Shown piece by piece: positions 1 to 8,405 of a DNA stretch of 64,000 nucleotides (position 1 is the first letter of the stretch; each line of letters opens with the position of its first letter). Where the stretch lies: the NCBI RefSeq assembly GCF_004661485.1, contig NZ_PQVH01000014.1:62001-126000 (forward strand). Reading direction: 5' to 3'. The notes under the pieces were generated by a model. The model did no database searches and was not told the DNA's origin. It saw only the letters and a program-made list of their open reading frames with translations. The DNA is from Methylotenera oryzisoli. Lineage in GTDB: Bacteria > Pseudomonadota > Gammaproteobacteria > Burkholderiales > Methylophilaceae. The position numbers and the translations under genes are program-made.

Positions 1-131
1 AACAGCACTAACCCAGTGCAGATGTATCCTATCAAGCGGTGCGTGTAACCAGATTCATTAAAGAAATTCACAATCACCCCAGCAGCGACTAGCCAATGGG
101 TTAACCGTACTATCAATGTCCATTTCATCAT
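1..131 (-). CDS. Cytochrome b561-type membrane protein, N-terminal part (runs off the window)
   Basis: The minus strand is open from an ATG at 131 to the window edge, giving about 43 residues. It begins MMKWTLIVRLTHW, followed by a hydrophobic helix and then YTHRLIGY. The RxxHW motif in a first membrane helix and the second His before a GY pair are typical of cytochrome b561 and Ni/Fe-hydrogenase-type b cytochromes, where such His residues bind heme. It starts 36 nt after the stop of the hydroxy-acid oxidase gene and is probably co-transcribed with it. It may carry electrons between the quinone pool and a partner. The family call rests on a short fragment. Confidence 0.55.
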   Translation of the reverse strand, partial: MMKWTLIVRLTHWLVAAGVIVNFFNESGYTHRLIGYICTGLVL

Positions 132-167
132 TATTTTTCTATCGCATTCGCGCCAAACTAACTTAAC

Positions 168-1238
168 TCAAGATAGGTGACTTAACTTAATATCAGCTAA
201 GGTAGCAGCACCAGAAAGCGCCATGGTCATCTCCAACTCATCGCGCATTAAACGTATGACGTGCGCAACACCCAAGGCACCCGCAACTGAGAGCCCCCAG
301 ACATAAGGGCGGCCAATCATCACGGCATCGGCACCAAGCGCTAGCGCTTTAAATGCATCCTGCCCACGGCGAATGCCGCTATCAAAAAGCAGGCAAGCCT
401 TCCCGGCAACCAAATTGGCAATTTCAGGCAACACGGCAAGGCTAGTCGGCACGCCATCTAACACGCGTCCACCATGATTAGAAACCACTAGCCCATCGCA
501 GCCCAGACGCAAAACACTTGCAACATCTTCGGTATGCAGTAGGCCTTTTACTATTAGTGGCACGTTGATTTGGTCTCGCAGCCAAGCTACATCATCCCAG
601 CTCGGCGCCTGCGTCATCCAGCCATCAAACACCAAGCTTTGATGGCCTTGCACAGGCGGCTGCGACAATGGGGACTCCAGATTCACGGCGCGCACGCCGT
701 CAGGCAGTTCCATAACAGCCTGTTTAACCGGCGCATCCACAGTAAACATCACTGCATTGTAACCTGCTGACAATGCACGATTGAGCAAGCGCAAAGTGCG
801 TGAGCGATCTCCTTGCCAGTACAACTGGAACCATAAAGGCTGACCAGCCGCCTCAATAATTTCTTCTAACGATTGGCTGGCAAGGCTACTAACGACCATT
901 TGCCCGGCCTGCGCATTGGCGGCCATGGCAGTGAGCTTTTCACCATGATCATGAAACAAGCGCTGGTATGCGATTGGCGCCAGCAATAAGGGATGCTCAA
1001 AATCTTGCCCAAATAAATTGAAACGGGTGTGGCCACCTTTTACATCCACCAAAGGTCTGGACATCAATTGCACATGGTCAAACGCCTCTAAATTCGCTTT
1101 GAGGCTAAACCCTTTACCAGAGCCGCCTTCAAGGTAATGCAAAACATCAGGGCTTAATCTTGGCTGGGCGTGTGCAAGATAATCTTGTGCAGTTTGAATA
1201 CCGGGCGGAATCGCTGTCAACTTGTTCAGCAAAGCCAT
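168..1238 (-). CDS. FMN-dependent alpha-hydroxy-acid oxidase/dehydrogenase (LldD/glycolate oxidase family)
   Basis: The 356-residue protein has the TIM-barrel signature of the FMN alpha-hydroxy-acid dehydrogenase family. K231 sits in the LIVKG strand. The catalytic-base motif SNHGGR holds H255 and R258. The phosphate-binding segment comprises DSGIRRG (about 286-292) and MIGRP (about 307-311). Family members oxidise L-lactate, glycolate or related 2-hydroxy acids; the substrate cannot be read here. The start overlaps the stop of the upstream PiuC-type gene by one base (TAATG), so the two are probably translated together. A b561-type cytochrome gene follows, a possible electron acceptor. Length is slightly short of LldD (about 380). 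Confidence 0.88.
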   Translation of the reverse strand: MALLNKLTAIPPGIQTAQDYLAHAQPRLSPDVLHYLEGGSGKGFSLKANLEAFDHVQLMSRPLVDVKGGHTRFNLFGQDFEHPLLLAPIAYQRLFHDHGEKLTAMAANAQAGQMVVSSLASQSLEEIIEAAGQPLWFQLYWQGDRSRTLRLLNRALSAGYNAVMFTVDAPVKQAVMELPDGVRAVNLESPLSQPPVQGHQSLVFDGWMTQAPSWDDVAWLRDQINVPLIVKGLLHTEDVASVLRLGCDGLVVSNHGGRVLDGVPTSLAVLPEIANLVAGKACLLFDSGIRRGQDAFKALALGADAVMIGRPYVWGLSVAGALGVAHVIRLMRDELEMTMALSGAATLADIKLSHLS

Positions 1239-1918
1239 TACTCAGCCCATAGCCGTAAAAGATTGTGGTACACACCCGTTAGATGCACGACTGCCTCAGA
1301 CTCACCTACCGTTTGACGCAGCTGCGCCAGCGAGATATCCATGTCGTACAACAGGCGGCGTTTTTCGGCGTCACGCACCATGCTCTGAATAAACATAAAA
1401 CAAGCCACTCGTGCACCTTTAGTCACAGGCGTCACCTGATGTACAGATGATGATGGATACACCACCATGCTGCCTGCTTTCAACTTGAATGCATGGCGAC
1501 CAAAGGTATCCTCTATCATCAGCTCACCGCCTTCATATTCATCCGGTTCTGATAAAAATAACGTCGCAGAGACATCGGCACGCACATAACCACTACCATC
1601 TGGCATCATGCGCATCGCGTTATCGACATGAAATCCATAATGATTGGTTTGCCCAATATAACGGTTGAAAAATGGCGGTAAGATTCTAGAAGGCAGTGCC
1701 GTGGAGAAAAATAGTGGGTTACGGCCAAGCGCCATATGTACTAACTGCCTGAGGGCGCGTATTTCGGGCGCATTTTCCGGCAGCTGTTGATTATTTTTCA
1801 CAATTGCAGCTTGCGTTCCCGCGGTGACCCTGCCATCGACCCAGTTCGCGCTGGCCAGTAAACGCCGCGCTTCCACCAACTCTTCCGCCGTTAATACATC
1901 AGGCACATGCTGCAACAT
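1238..1918 (-). CDS. piuC: PKHD-type Fe(II)/2-oxoglutarate dioxygenase, PiuC/YbiX family
   Basis: The 226-residue protein carries the 2-oxoglutarate oxygenase facial triad, H97 and D99 (YGFHVDN) and H160 (SSSVHQV), plus the 2-oxoglutarate-binding R170. Length and sequence fit the PiuC/YbiX family, which sits next to catecholate siderophore receptors (Fiu, PiuA) in many proteobacteria and is iron regulated. The same neighbourhood occurs here: a TonB-dependent receptor, a PepSY protein, then this gene. Its substrate is not known from the sequence. It lies 47 nt after the PepSY gene and overlaps the next gene by one base. Confidence 0.88.
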   Translation of the reverse strand: MLQHVPDVLTAEELVEARRLLASANWVDGRVTAGTQAAIVKNNQQLPENAPEIRALRQLVHMALGRNPLFFSTALPSRILPPFFNRYIGQTNHYGFHVDNAMRMMPDGSGYVRADVSATLFLSEPDEYEGGELMIEDTFGRHAFKLKAGSMVVYPSSSVHQVTPVTKGARVACFMFIQSMVRDAEKRRLLYDMDISLAQLRQTVGESEAVVHLTGVYHNLLRLWAE

Positions 1919-1965
1919 ACGATTCCCTTGGGTTACGCTAATTGTTAGATTGTACTAACTTTGGG

Positions 1966-2229
1966 TTAGTCTTTAATACCTTCTGCCTTGATAATTGCCA
2001 AGGTTTTGGTATCAAAGTAGATTTCTACTTTTTTGCCATCTTTATTGCGGCCGTAAATCTCATAACAATTACCATCCACTTTAAACTTCTTGATGGTATA
2101 TCCTTCATCTGCCAAAGCTTTTTTCAACGTGTCTTCTGATGCCCACTCTTCTTTTGGGTGCACAGGGCAATCTGCCGCCGCGTGTGCGTAAATAGGGAGC
2201 AAAGCCAATAAGGCGAACAATGTACGCAT
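1966..2229 (-). CDS. Small secreted PepSY-domain protein
   Basis: From the ATG at 2229 the protein has 87 residues: a signal peptide (MRTLFALLALLPIYAHA) and a single PepSY-like fold with the end pattern GYTIKKFKVDGNCYEIYGRNKDG...VEIYFDTKT. An AAGGA ribosome site about 8 nt upstream supports this ATG over the in-frame TTG at 2247. PepSY proteins are periplasmic and often neighbour iron-uptake or redox genes; the exact role is unknown. It has two cysteines in the mature chain. A terminator separates it from the receptor gene upstream, so it may have its own promoter with piuC. Confidence 0.8.
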   Translation of the reverse strand: MRTLFALLALLPIYAHAAADCPVHPKEEWASEDTLKKALADEGYTIKKFKVDGNCYEIYGRNKDGKKVEIYFDTKTLAIIKAEGIKD

Positions 2230-2410
2230 ATTCAAATCCTTTATCAATTTAGGTTCTAGCCCACGTGTGAGCCATGTTGTAATGATGGCGGTGCTTCAAT
2301 CACCGCTATGCTATCGACTGCATGCAAGCAAAATTAATTCAATTATTAGGCGCACACAACTTAAAATAATGCACCTCGAGCCCGCTTTTAAAAACCAGAT
2401 AATAAACAGA

Positions 2411-2440
2411 AAAAGCCATGAGGACTACTCATGGCTTTTT
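2411..2440. terminator. Bidirectional-looking intrinsic terminator after the siderophore receptor gene
   Basis: A 12-bp stem (AAAAGCCATGAG / CTCATGGCTTTT) with a 5-nt loop is flanked by A and T runs. It lies 13 nt past the stop of the receptor gene and would end its transcript on the minus strand. Confidence 0.85.
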
Positions 2441-2452
2441 TAGCATCATAAC

Positions 2453-4654
2453 TTAGAACTTGATCTCTGTTGTTAAGATTGCCGTTCTGCTGTTACCTGG
2501 CGTCAGGAAAGATCCGTTATCGTAAACATCGCCATAATAGACTTTATCAAACAGGTTTTTCACGTTTAAACGTACGGCCCATTTTTTTGCCTCATAGGCT
2601 GCCATTACATCCCAGCGGGTATAGCCAGGCACCACATTAGGCTTGAATGCACCATTCACAAAGTTAGTACCTGCACCACCGCTTGGATTATAACCAGTAC
2701 GTTCGCCTTTAGCCTCAAAACCACCACCAATTTTCCAGTTACCCGCGATGGTATAGGTTGTCCACATATTGGCTGTCATGGCGGGTGTATTACGTGCGCG
2801 TTGGCCTTTGTATCCTGCGTAAGCATGTGTAATCAGACCGGTGTTTGCATTCACGTTCTCTGCAACTTCCAGAATTTTTGCATCCATAAATGCCACACCA
2901 CCAAACACTTCCCAGTTATCCGTCAAATGCCCCGCCAGTTCAAACTCCAGACCATCGGTGCGACGTTTCTTAGTAAGGATACTTGCGGTAGCCTCTAAAT
3001 CGGTACTACGTTCCCAGTCTTTAGTTGTACGGTATAACGCTGTACGAAATGATAAATCACCATCTAGGAACAACCATTTAGCACCTAACTCAACTGTCTT
3101 ACTTCTTTCAGGCGGCAATGGCGCAACTGTCAGCTGATACAAATCTGCTGTTGGGCTGAATGAATCGCTAAAACTAAGATAGTAATGGCTATCTGGTGTT
3201 TGGTGCCAAGACAAACCGGTACGATAACTATTTTCACCATAGCTAAGTTTTGGTGATGTAGCACTTGAATAGTCTGCGCGAAGTTCATCTCGACGCAAAC
3301 CCACTAACAAATCCCAGTTTTTTACAAACTCAATCGTATCTTGTGCATAAACTGCGTAGTTATCTGCATCAAATTTAGTTGGTGTCCCTGTTACTTGGCT
3401 TTCAGTGTAACCAGGCACAGAGGCAGTTCCTATATTTCGTAAGCTCTGACGATATGAGTCTTCTTTCAAATACTCAACGCCCGCCAATACTTGATGTTTC
3501 ATTCCAGCCAAATTTAATTTTGTGCTGAAGTCTGATTGCAAATTCAATGTATCGTAGCTTGATTTTCTTGCCTGATTCTGACCTAGGACTAACGAAGCAT
3601 TAGTAGGCACTGCATTTGCAGCGGTTTGATGTGGCGTCTTTGCCCAATACGCACGGTCATAACTTGCACTTCTCAACTGAGTGCGTAGCTGCGTATCTTC
3701 CGAAAACTTATGGGTAAAAATACCGGTAGTAACACGCGTATCGCTATTATCAAAGTTTTGATTGCCACCATAGAAAGTCTTGTCATCAATTTTACCGGTT
3801 GCAACGGTACGGTTAGCTGGACGCTTATTAAAGAATGAAATACCAAAATCTGGTACATCACGTGTTTGTGTGTAGACGTGATTCAAATAGAACTCATTAT
3901 CCGTACCGATACCAGTGCCAAAGCTAACCGCAATACCTTGACGGTCAATCTCAGGATGATCACCCGTCGCAGGGTTTCTACGATAGTTTTCTTCATGTCT
4001 ATCCATCACATTGACACGAATCGCTGTGGTATCGCCTAGTTTCTTATTAAAATCACCAGTAAGCTGGTGGTAAGAGTAACTACCCAAACTGCCAGTAACC
4101 GTATTTTTATCTTCAAGCTTAGCCATTTTAGTCACTTGGTTAATCACGCCACCCGCTTGACCACGACCAAACAGCATTGCTGCAGAACCACGCAGTACAT
4201 CCACTTGGTCCAAGTTGTATGTTTCACGGTAGTACTGCGCTGTATCGCGCATATTATCTAAGTAGATATCACCAAATGTGTAGAAGCCACGCAGATTAAA
4301 GTTATCGCCGCCACGGCCGCCTTCAGCCGCGTTAAAGGTTAAGCCAGACACGTTGCGCAATGCATCGCGTAGTGAGCTTATTTGCTGGTCATGCATTAAA
4401 TCATGCGTCACTGAGGTAATTGCCTGTGGAACATCTTGTGGATCTTGCAACACTTTGCCTACGCGGGTTTTTGTTGCTTGGTAGCCACCAATCTCATTGA
4501 CTGAAACAGCTTTTACATTCACTTCTTCTAGTGTTTGTTGTGGCGCTACTTCTGCCGTTTTTTCTTCGGCAATTGCGTTTGCGGCTGGTAAAGCCAGCAT
4601 CACCGCTAAATACAGTGATTTTTGTGTCAGTGATTTATGTTGTGTCAACATCAT
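2453..4654 (-). CDS. TonB-dependent siderophore receptor (Fiu/catecholate-type)
   Basis: The 733-residue outer-membrane receptor has a signal peptide of about 29 residues ending ANAIAEE. A TonB-box-like stretch follows (TLEEVNVKAV). Then come a plug domain (about 60-165, with RVGKVLQDPQDVPQAI and VLRGSAAMLFGRGQAGGVINQ) and a 22-strand barrel ending in a terminal aromatic (TEIKF). The plug sequence is that of ferric-siderophore receptors, and the neighbouring PiuC and PepSY genes point to a catecholate-type ligand. No siderophore synthesis genes are in the window, so it may take up foreign siderophores. A Fur box lies 138 bp upstream, so iron repression is expected. Energy would come from the TonB-ExbB-ExbD system at 10.6-12.6 kb. 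Confidence 0.93.
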   Translation of the reverse strand: MMLTQHKSLTQKSLYLAVMLALPAANAIAEEKTAEVAPQQTLEEVNVKAVSVNEIGGYQATKTRVGKVLQDPQDVPQAITSVTHDLMHDQQISSLRDALRNVSGLTFNAAEGGRGGDNFNLRGFYTFGDIYLDNMRDTAQYYRETYNLDQVDVLRGSAAMLFGRGQAGGVINQVTKMAKLEDKNTVTGSLGSYSYHQLTGDFNKKLGDTTAIRVNVMDRHEENYRRNPATGDHPEIDRQGIAVSFGTGIGTDNEFYLNHVYTQTRDVPDFGISFFNKRPANRTVATGKIDDKTFYGGNQNFDNSDTRVTTGIFTHKFSEDTQLRTQLRSASYDRAYWAKTPHQTAANAVPTNASLVLGQNQARKSSYDTLNLQSDFSTKLNLAGMKHQVLAGVEYLKEDSYRQSLRNIGTASVPGYTESQVTGTPTKFDADNYAVYAQDTIEFVKNWDLLVGLRRDELRADYSSATSPKLSYGENSYRTGLSWHQTPDSHYYLSFSDSFSPTADLYQLTVAPLPPERSKTVELGAKWLFLDGDLSFRTALYRTTKDWERSTDLEATASILTKKRRTDGLEFELAGHLTDNWEVFGGVAFMDAKILEVAENVNANTGLITHAYAGYKGQRARNTPAMTANMWTTYTIAGNWKIGGGFEAKGERTGYNPSGGAGTNFVNGAFKPNVVPGYTRWDVMAAYEAKKWAVRLNVKNLFDKVYYGDVYDNGSFLTPGNSRTAILTTEIKF

Positions 4655-4792
4655 GCTTTAGTATCCTAATGATAAATGTCAATCGCTGGCTAACTAAGTC
4701 TATTGCATGTGCAACACTTACTGGCTGGCTAAAAATGATTAATTAAGCTTTACATAACCCTTACAAATGTAAAACTAAGTAAATTAAGCGCT

Positions 4793-4811
4793 AATGATAA
4801 CTGTTCTCATT
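4793..4811. promoter_or_regulatory. Fur box between the siderophore receptor and TolC-MacAB operon
   Basis: The 19-mer AATGATAACTGTTCTCATT is a near-perfect inverted repeat around a central T with one mismatch, and it fits the Fur consensus (TGATAAT-N-ATTATCA). It is almost equidistant from the two divergent start codons (4654 and 4945), so it could control both. A second inverted repeat, TGATTA-N6-TAATCA, lies at 4833-4850. Confidence 0.8.
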
Positions 4812-4944
4812 TAGAATTGCAACTATTATGTATGATTAGCTTCATAATCATTAACCAGTCATTTTCAGCAATGACGACACTGACTGCTTAGGGATAAAAT
4901 TTGCATCATGCGCCTCAACCTCAAAATCGATTCAATATAACATT

Positions 4945-6438
4945 GTGCCAAAGACCAATATAAACATACGCTTATGTGTGGCTAGCTTAGTGCTGATCAC
5001 TCACCAGGCTTTTGCTGAAGATAGCATCTGGTACCAAGATCAACATGCCAAGAAGAACGACCCACTGCAAACCAAGCTATTTGCATTGCCAAAACTCACG
5101 GATGGCTATCAGTCACTAGATGCACCCTGCGCAGACCAGCTATCCGCATCAGCTTTTGCCAAACCCCTCACATTGGCAGAAGTTGCCAATGCCAGTTTGT
5201 GTAATAACCCACAAACCAGTGAAGTTTGGGCGAGTGCGCGCGTACAGGCAGCCCAGCTTGGTATTGCAAAATCAGCTTACCTACCCACTTTAACCGATAA
5301 TATAAGCAGCAACCTGAGCGTGCTACACCCGGAATCAGCAACACGCAACAACCCGAACCTGAATTTAAGCAATAGTCTGGTGGCGAGCTACCTCTTGTAT
5401 GACTTTGGGAACCGCAATGCAAATTTAGAGAGTGCGCGCCAATTATTGCTCTCAGCCAGCGCTAGCCAAAGCAGCACAGTACAGAATGTACTGCTTGCAG
5501 CTACCGTAGCGTTTTATCAAGTGCAAGCCAAGACTGCCGCAGTAGAAGCTGCATTACAGGCGGAACGTGCAGGTAACGAAAGCTTTAAAGCAGCCGAAGC
5601 AAGATACAACGCCGGCGTATCAACCCCCGCAGACAAATTGCAAGCGCAAACCGCTTACGCACAACTGACGCTGACACGCATTACCAACGAGGGCAGCTTG
5701 CAAACCGCTTATGGCAACCTAGCAAATGTCATGGGCTTACCGGCCAACCAACAAATACGCTTAGTGAGCAATACAGTTATACCATCTGCCAACATATTGA
5801 GCGATGTTAACTTACTAATAGAGCAAGCCAGCTTGCGACGGCCCGACCTGATTGCCAGCGAGGCGCAACTGAAAGCAGCACAAGCCAGCATTGATGCAAG
5901 CAAGGCCGCAGCAAAACCTACTATTTCGGTTTCTATGTCCAACAACCTACAGGATGGCTCTAGCCTGGCAACCAGCAACAACTCAACCTTGGGCTTGACG
6001 GTGGCAATTCCGCTGTTCAACGGATACGCCCCAACCTACAGAATACGTGCAGCTGAAGCGACTGCAGATTTACGTGCGGCACAACGTGATCGCTTGCGGC
6101 TGCAAATTTCGTTAGATGTATGGACGGCCTACCAGAACTTACGCACCGCACTGGAATCTGTGAGCGCGACCGAAGTGCTGGTAGCAAGCGCGGAGCAGTC
6201 TTATCGCGTAGCGCTTGGGCGCTACAAAGCAGGTGTAGGTAATATTATTGATACACTCAATGCACAAAGTGCCCTAGCCAGCGCACATCAACAGCAAATT
6301 CAGGCTGCACTTAACGCCAACATTACACGCGCTACACTAGCTCAGGCGATGGGCTCCTTGGATCATGCAATGATTCAGTCACTGCCGAGCGCGACCGTTA
6401 ATGCTTTGCCTACTACCAATACTCCATCAATAGATTAG
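4945..6438 (+). CDS. TolC-family outer-membrane efflux channel
   Basis: The 497-residue protein has a signal peptide (about 1-24, ending HQAFAED). Two repeated OEP domains with long Ala/Gln-rich helices follow, typical of TolC-like trimers that form the outer-membrane exit duct. The repeats show ARYNAGVSTPADKLQAQTAY and the matching GRYKAGVGNIIDTLNAQSAL, the family's conserved turn motifs. The called start is GTG with no clear Shine-Dalgarno sequence, so the exact start is less sure. It is first in an operon with macA and the two macB-type genes (6 nt to the next gene), making a complete tripartite pump. The Fur box 134 bp upstream suggests iron control. Confidence 0.9.
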   Translation: MPKTNINIRLCVASLVLITHQAFAEDSIWYQDQHAKKNDPLQTKLFALPKLTDGYQSLDAPCADQLSASAFAKPLTLAEVANASLCNNPQTSEVWASARVQAAQLGIAKSAYLPTLTDNISSNLSVLHPESATRNNPNLNLSNSLVASYLLYDFGNRNANLESARQLLLSASASQSSTVQNVLLAATVAFYQVQAKTAAVEAALQAERAGNESFKAAEARYNAGVSTPADKLQAQTAYAQLTLTRITNEGSLQTAYGNLANVMGLPANQQIRLVSNTVIPSANILSDVNLLIEQASLRRPDLIASEAQLKAAQASIDASKAAAKPTISVSMSNNLQDGSSLATSNNSTLGLTVAIPLFNGYAPTYRIRAAEATADLRAAQRDRLRLQISLDVWTAYQNLRTALESVSATEVLVASAEQSYRVALGRYKAGVGNIIDTLNAQSALASAHQQQIQAALNANITRATLAQAMGSLDHAMIQSLPSATVNALPTTNTPSID

Positions 6439-6444
6439 CCTGCT

Positions 6445-7659
6445 ATGAAACTATTTAAAAACATCATTTTGATTATTGCGTTCATCGCGTTAAGTGCTGC
6501 CGCTTATTTCTATTATCAACGCACGCACCAGACCAATCCGGCTGATACTTATCGCTTATCGGAAATCACACAGGGCGATATTGAACAAACAGTCTCGGCC
6601 AACGGCACGCTCAACCCGGTAACGCTAGTGAGTGTGGGTACACAGATTTCCGGTATCGTTAAAAAGCTGTACGTAGACTTTAACGATGCCGTCAAAAAAG
6701 ACCAGGTACTCTTGGAGTTGGACAACTCGCTATTCATGGCGCAAATTAGCCAATCGCAAGCCAGTGTACGCAACAATCAAGCAGCGGTTGAGTTAGCGCA
6801 GGCCAATGAAAAACGTATACGCCAGCTATATGTGCAGGAGTACGTATCAAAACAGGAGTTAGATACTGCAGTACAAGTGTTAAAGTCTGCCAAAGCACAA
6901 CTAGACAGCGCACGCGGCTTGCTGGCTCGTGACCAAACCAACTTAAACTTCACCATCATCCGCTCACCGGTTTCAGGCGTGGTGGTGGATCGGGTGGTAG
7001 ATGTCGGCCAAACCGTTGCTGCGAGCTTTCAAACACCAACCTTAATTAAAATTGCGCAAGATTTATCAAAAATGCAGATTAACTCCAGCTTTGCCGAAGC
7101 CGATATTGGCAATATCAAAGTGGGGCAAGTCACCAAGTTTAATGTGGATGCATACCCCAACCGCAATTTTGAGGGCGTAGTTAAACAAGTGCGCCTCAAT
7201 CCAACCAACACTTCAAACGTGGTCACTTACGATGTAGTGATTTCAGTTGATAACAACGAGCAACTACTACTGCCAGGCATGACCGCCTACGTGAACATTG
7301 GCGTTGCCAAGCGTGAGCAGGCGTGGTTAGTACCCAATGCGGCGCTACGCTACAAACCAAAATTAGACGACAACACTGCAGACAGTGCGAAAAACGAACC
7401 CCGTAAAAATGCGAGTGGCCGTAAAAAGGGAAATAAAGGCTCAGACCTCAACACAGGTAGCATTTATATCTTAAAAGATGGCAAACCTTTAGCGATTAAG
7501 GTGCGCACAGGCATTACTGATGGTCGCTATACCGAGATTACCGGCCAAGATTTAAAAACACATGGCATCAATATAGGCACGCAAGTGATTGTGGCTGAAT
7601 TGCAAAGCAATGGACAAGCGCAGGCTGGCGGCAACATGCGCGGGCCTAGAATGTTCTAG
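6445..7659 (+). CDS. macA: MacA-like periplasmic adaptor of a tripartite ABC efflux pump
   Basis: The 404-residue membrane-fusion protein has an N-terminal membrane anchor (about 5-23). A biotinyl-lipoyl half motif (GTQISGIVKKLYVDFNDAVK) follows, then a long alpha-hairpin rich in Gln and Ala (about 90-150). The second lipoyl half (IIRSPVSGVVVDRVVDVGQ) and beta-barrel domains come next. MacA proteins link the inner-membrane MacB transporter to TolC and stimulate its ATPase. A Lys/Asn-rich insertion (about 310-335) interrupts the last domain. It is flanked by tolC and macB genes in the same operon. Confidence 0.9.
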   Translation: MKLFKNIILIIAFIALSAAAYFYYQRTHQTNPADTYRLSEITQGDIEQTVSANGTLNPVTLVSVGTQISGIVKKLYVDFNDAVKKDQVLLELDNSLFMAQISQSQASVRNNQAAVELAQANEKRIRQLYVQEYVSKQELDTAVQVLKSAKAQLDSARGLLARDQTNLNFTIIRSPVSGVVVDRVVDVGQTVAASFQTPTLIKIAQDLSKMQINSSFAEADIGNIKVGQVTKFNVDAYPNRNFEGVVKQVRLNPTNTSNVVTYDVVISVDNNEQLLLPGMTAYVNIGVAKREQAWLVPNAALRYKPKLDDNTADSAKNEPRKNASGRKKGNKGSDLNTGSIYILKDGKPLAIKVRTGITDGRYTEITGQDLKTHGINIGTQVIVAELQSNGQAQAGGNMRGPRMF

Positions 7660-7673
7660 ATTGGATATAGGCC

Positions 7674-8405
7674 ATGCAAAATAGCGTTATTGAAGTCAAC
7701 CACCTATACAAAGACTACCAAACGGCGGCAGGACCATTCCCGGTACTGAAGAATGTTAACCTAAGCATTGAAAATGGTGACTACGTAGCCATTATGGGGC
7801 ATTCCGGCTCAGGAAAATCCACGTTTATGAACATCCTGGGCTGCCTTGATAAACCAAGTAAAGGTGAGTACATATTAGATGGACACCCTGTTGCCGATAT
7901 GGAGCAGAATGCGGTGGCGCAAGTACGCAACAAAACCATAGGTTTTGTATTCCAAGGTTTCAATTTACTGGCGCGCTCTAGCCTGCTGGACAACGTAGCG
8001 TTACCACTGGTATATGCTGGTGTTGATAAAGCTGAGCGCCATGCCCGTGCCAAATTACTATTAGAAAAAGTAGGTCTGGCTAAATACCTGAACTCGCGCC
8101 CCAACCAAATCTCTGGCGGTCAGCAGCAGCGCGTGGCTATTGCACGCGCGCTGGTAAACAAGCCCAGACTCATATTAGCGGATGAACCCACAGGCAATCT
8201 GGACAGCACCACTAGCGAAGAAATCATGGCACTATTTTCTGAACTCAATCAAGAAGGCATCACTATCGTATTAGTAACCCATGAGGCAGACATTGCAGAA
8301 CACGCCAGCCGCCAAGTACGATTTTTAGACGGAAGAATTGTGCAAGACACGCGCACCAAACAAATTGGCATGACCACCACGCAACCAATGAGCGAGGCTA
8401 TTTAA
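7674..8405 (+). CDS. MacB-type ABC transporter ATP-binding protein
   Basis: The 243-residue ATPase has a Walker A motif (GHSGSGKST, about 42-50), the Q-loop, the ABC signature ISGGQQQRVAIARAL, Walker B LILADEPTG and the switch His in LVTHEAD. This is the LolD/MacB group of the ABC family. In E. coli MacB the ATPase and permease are one chain; here they are separate, the permease starting at the base of this stop codon (TAATG-type overlap at 8405). It powers export together with MacA and the TolC-like channel. Confidence 0.92.
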   Translation: MQNSVIEVNHLYKDYQTAAGPFPVLKNVNLSIENGDYVAIMGHSGSGKSTFMNILGCLDKPSKGEYILDGHPVADMEQNAVAQVRNKTIGFVFQGFNLLARSSLLDNVALPLVYAGVDKAERHARAKLLLEKVGLAKYLNSRPNQISGGQQQRVAIARALVNKPRLILADEPTGNLDSTTSEEIMALFSELNQEGITIVLVTHEADIAEHASRQVRFLDGRIVQDTRTKQIGMTTTQPMSEAI

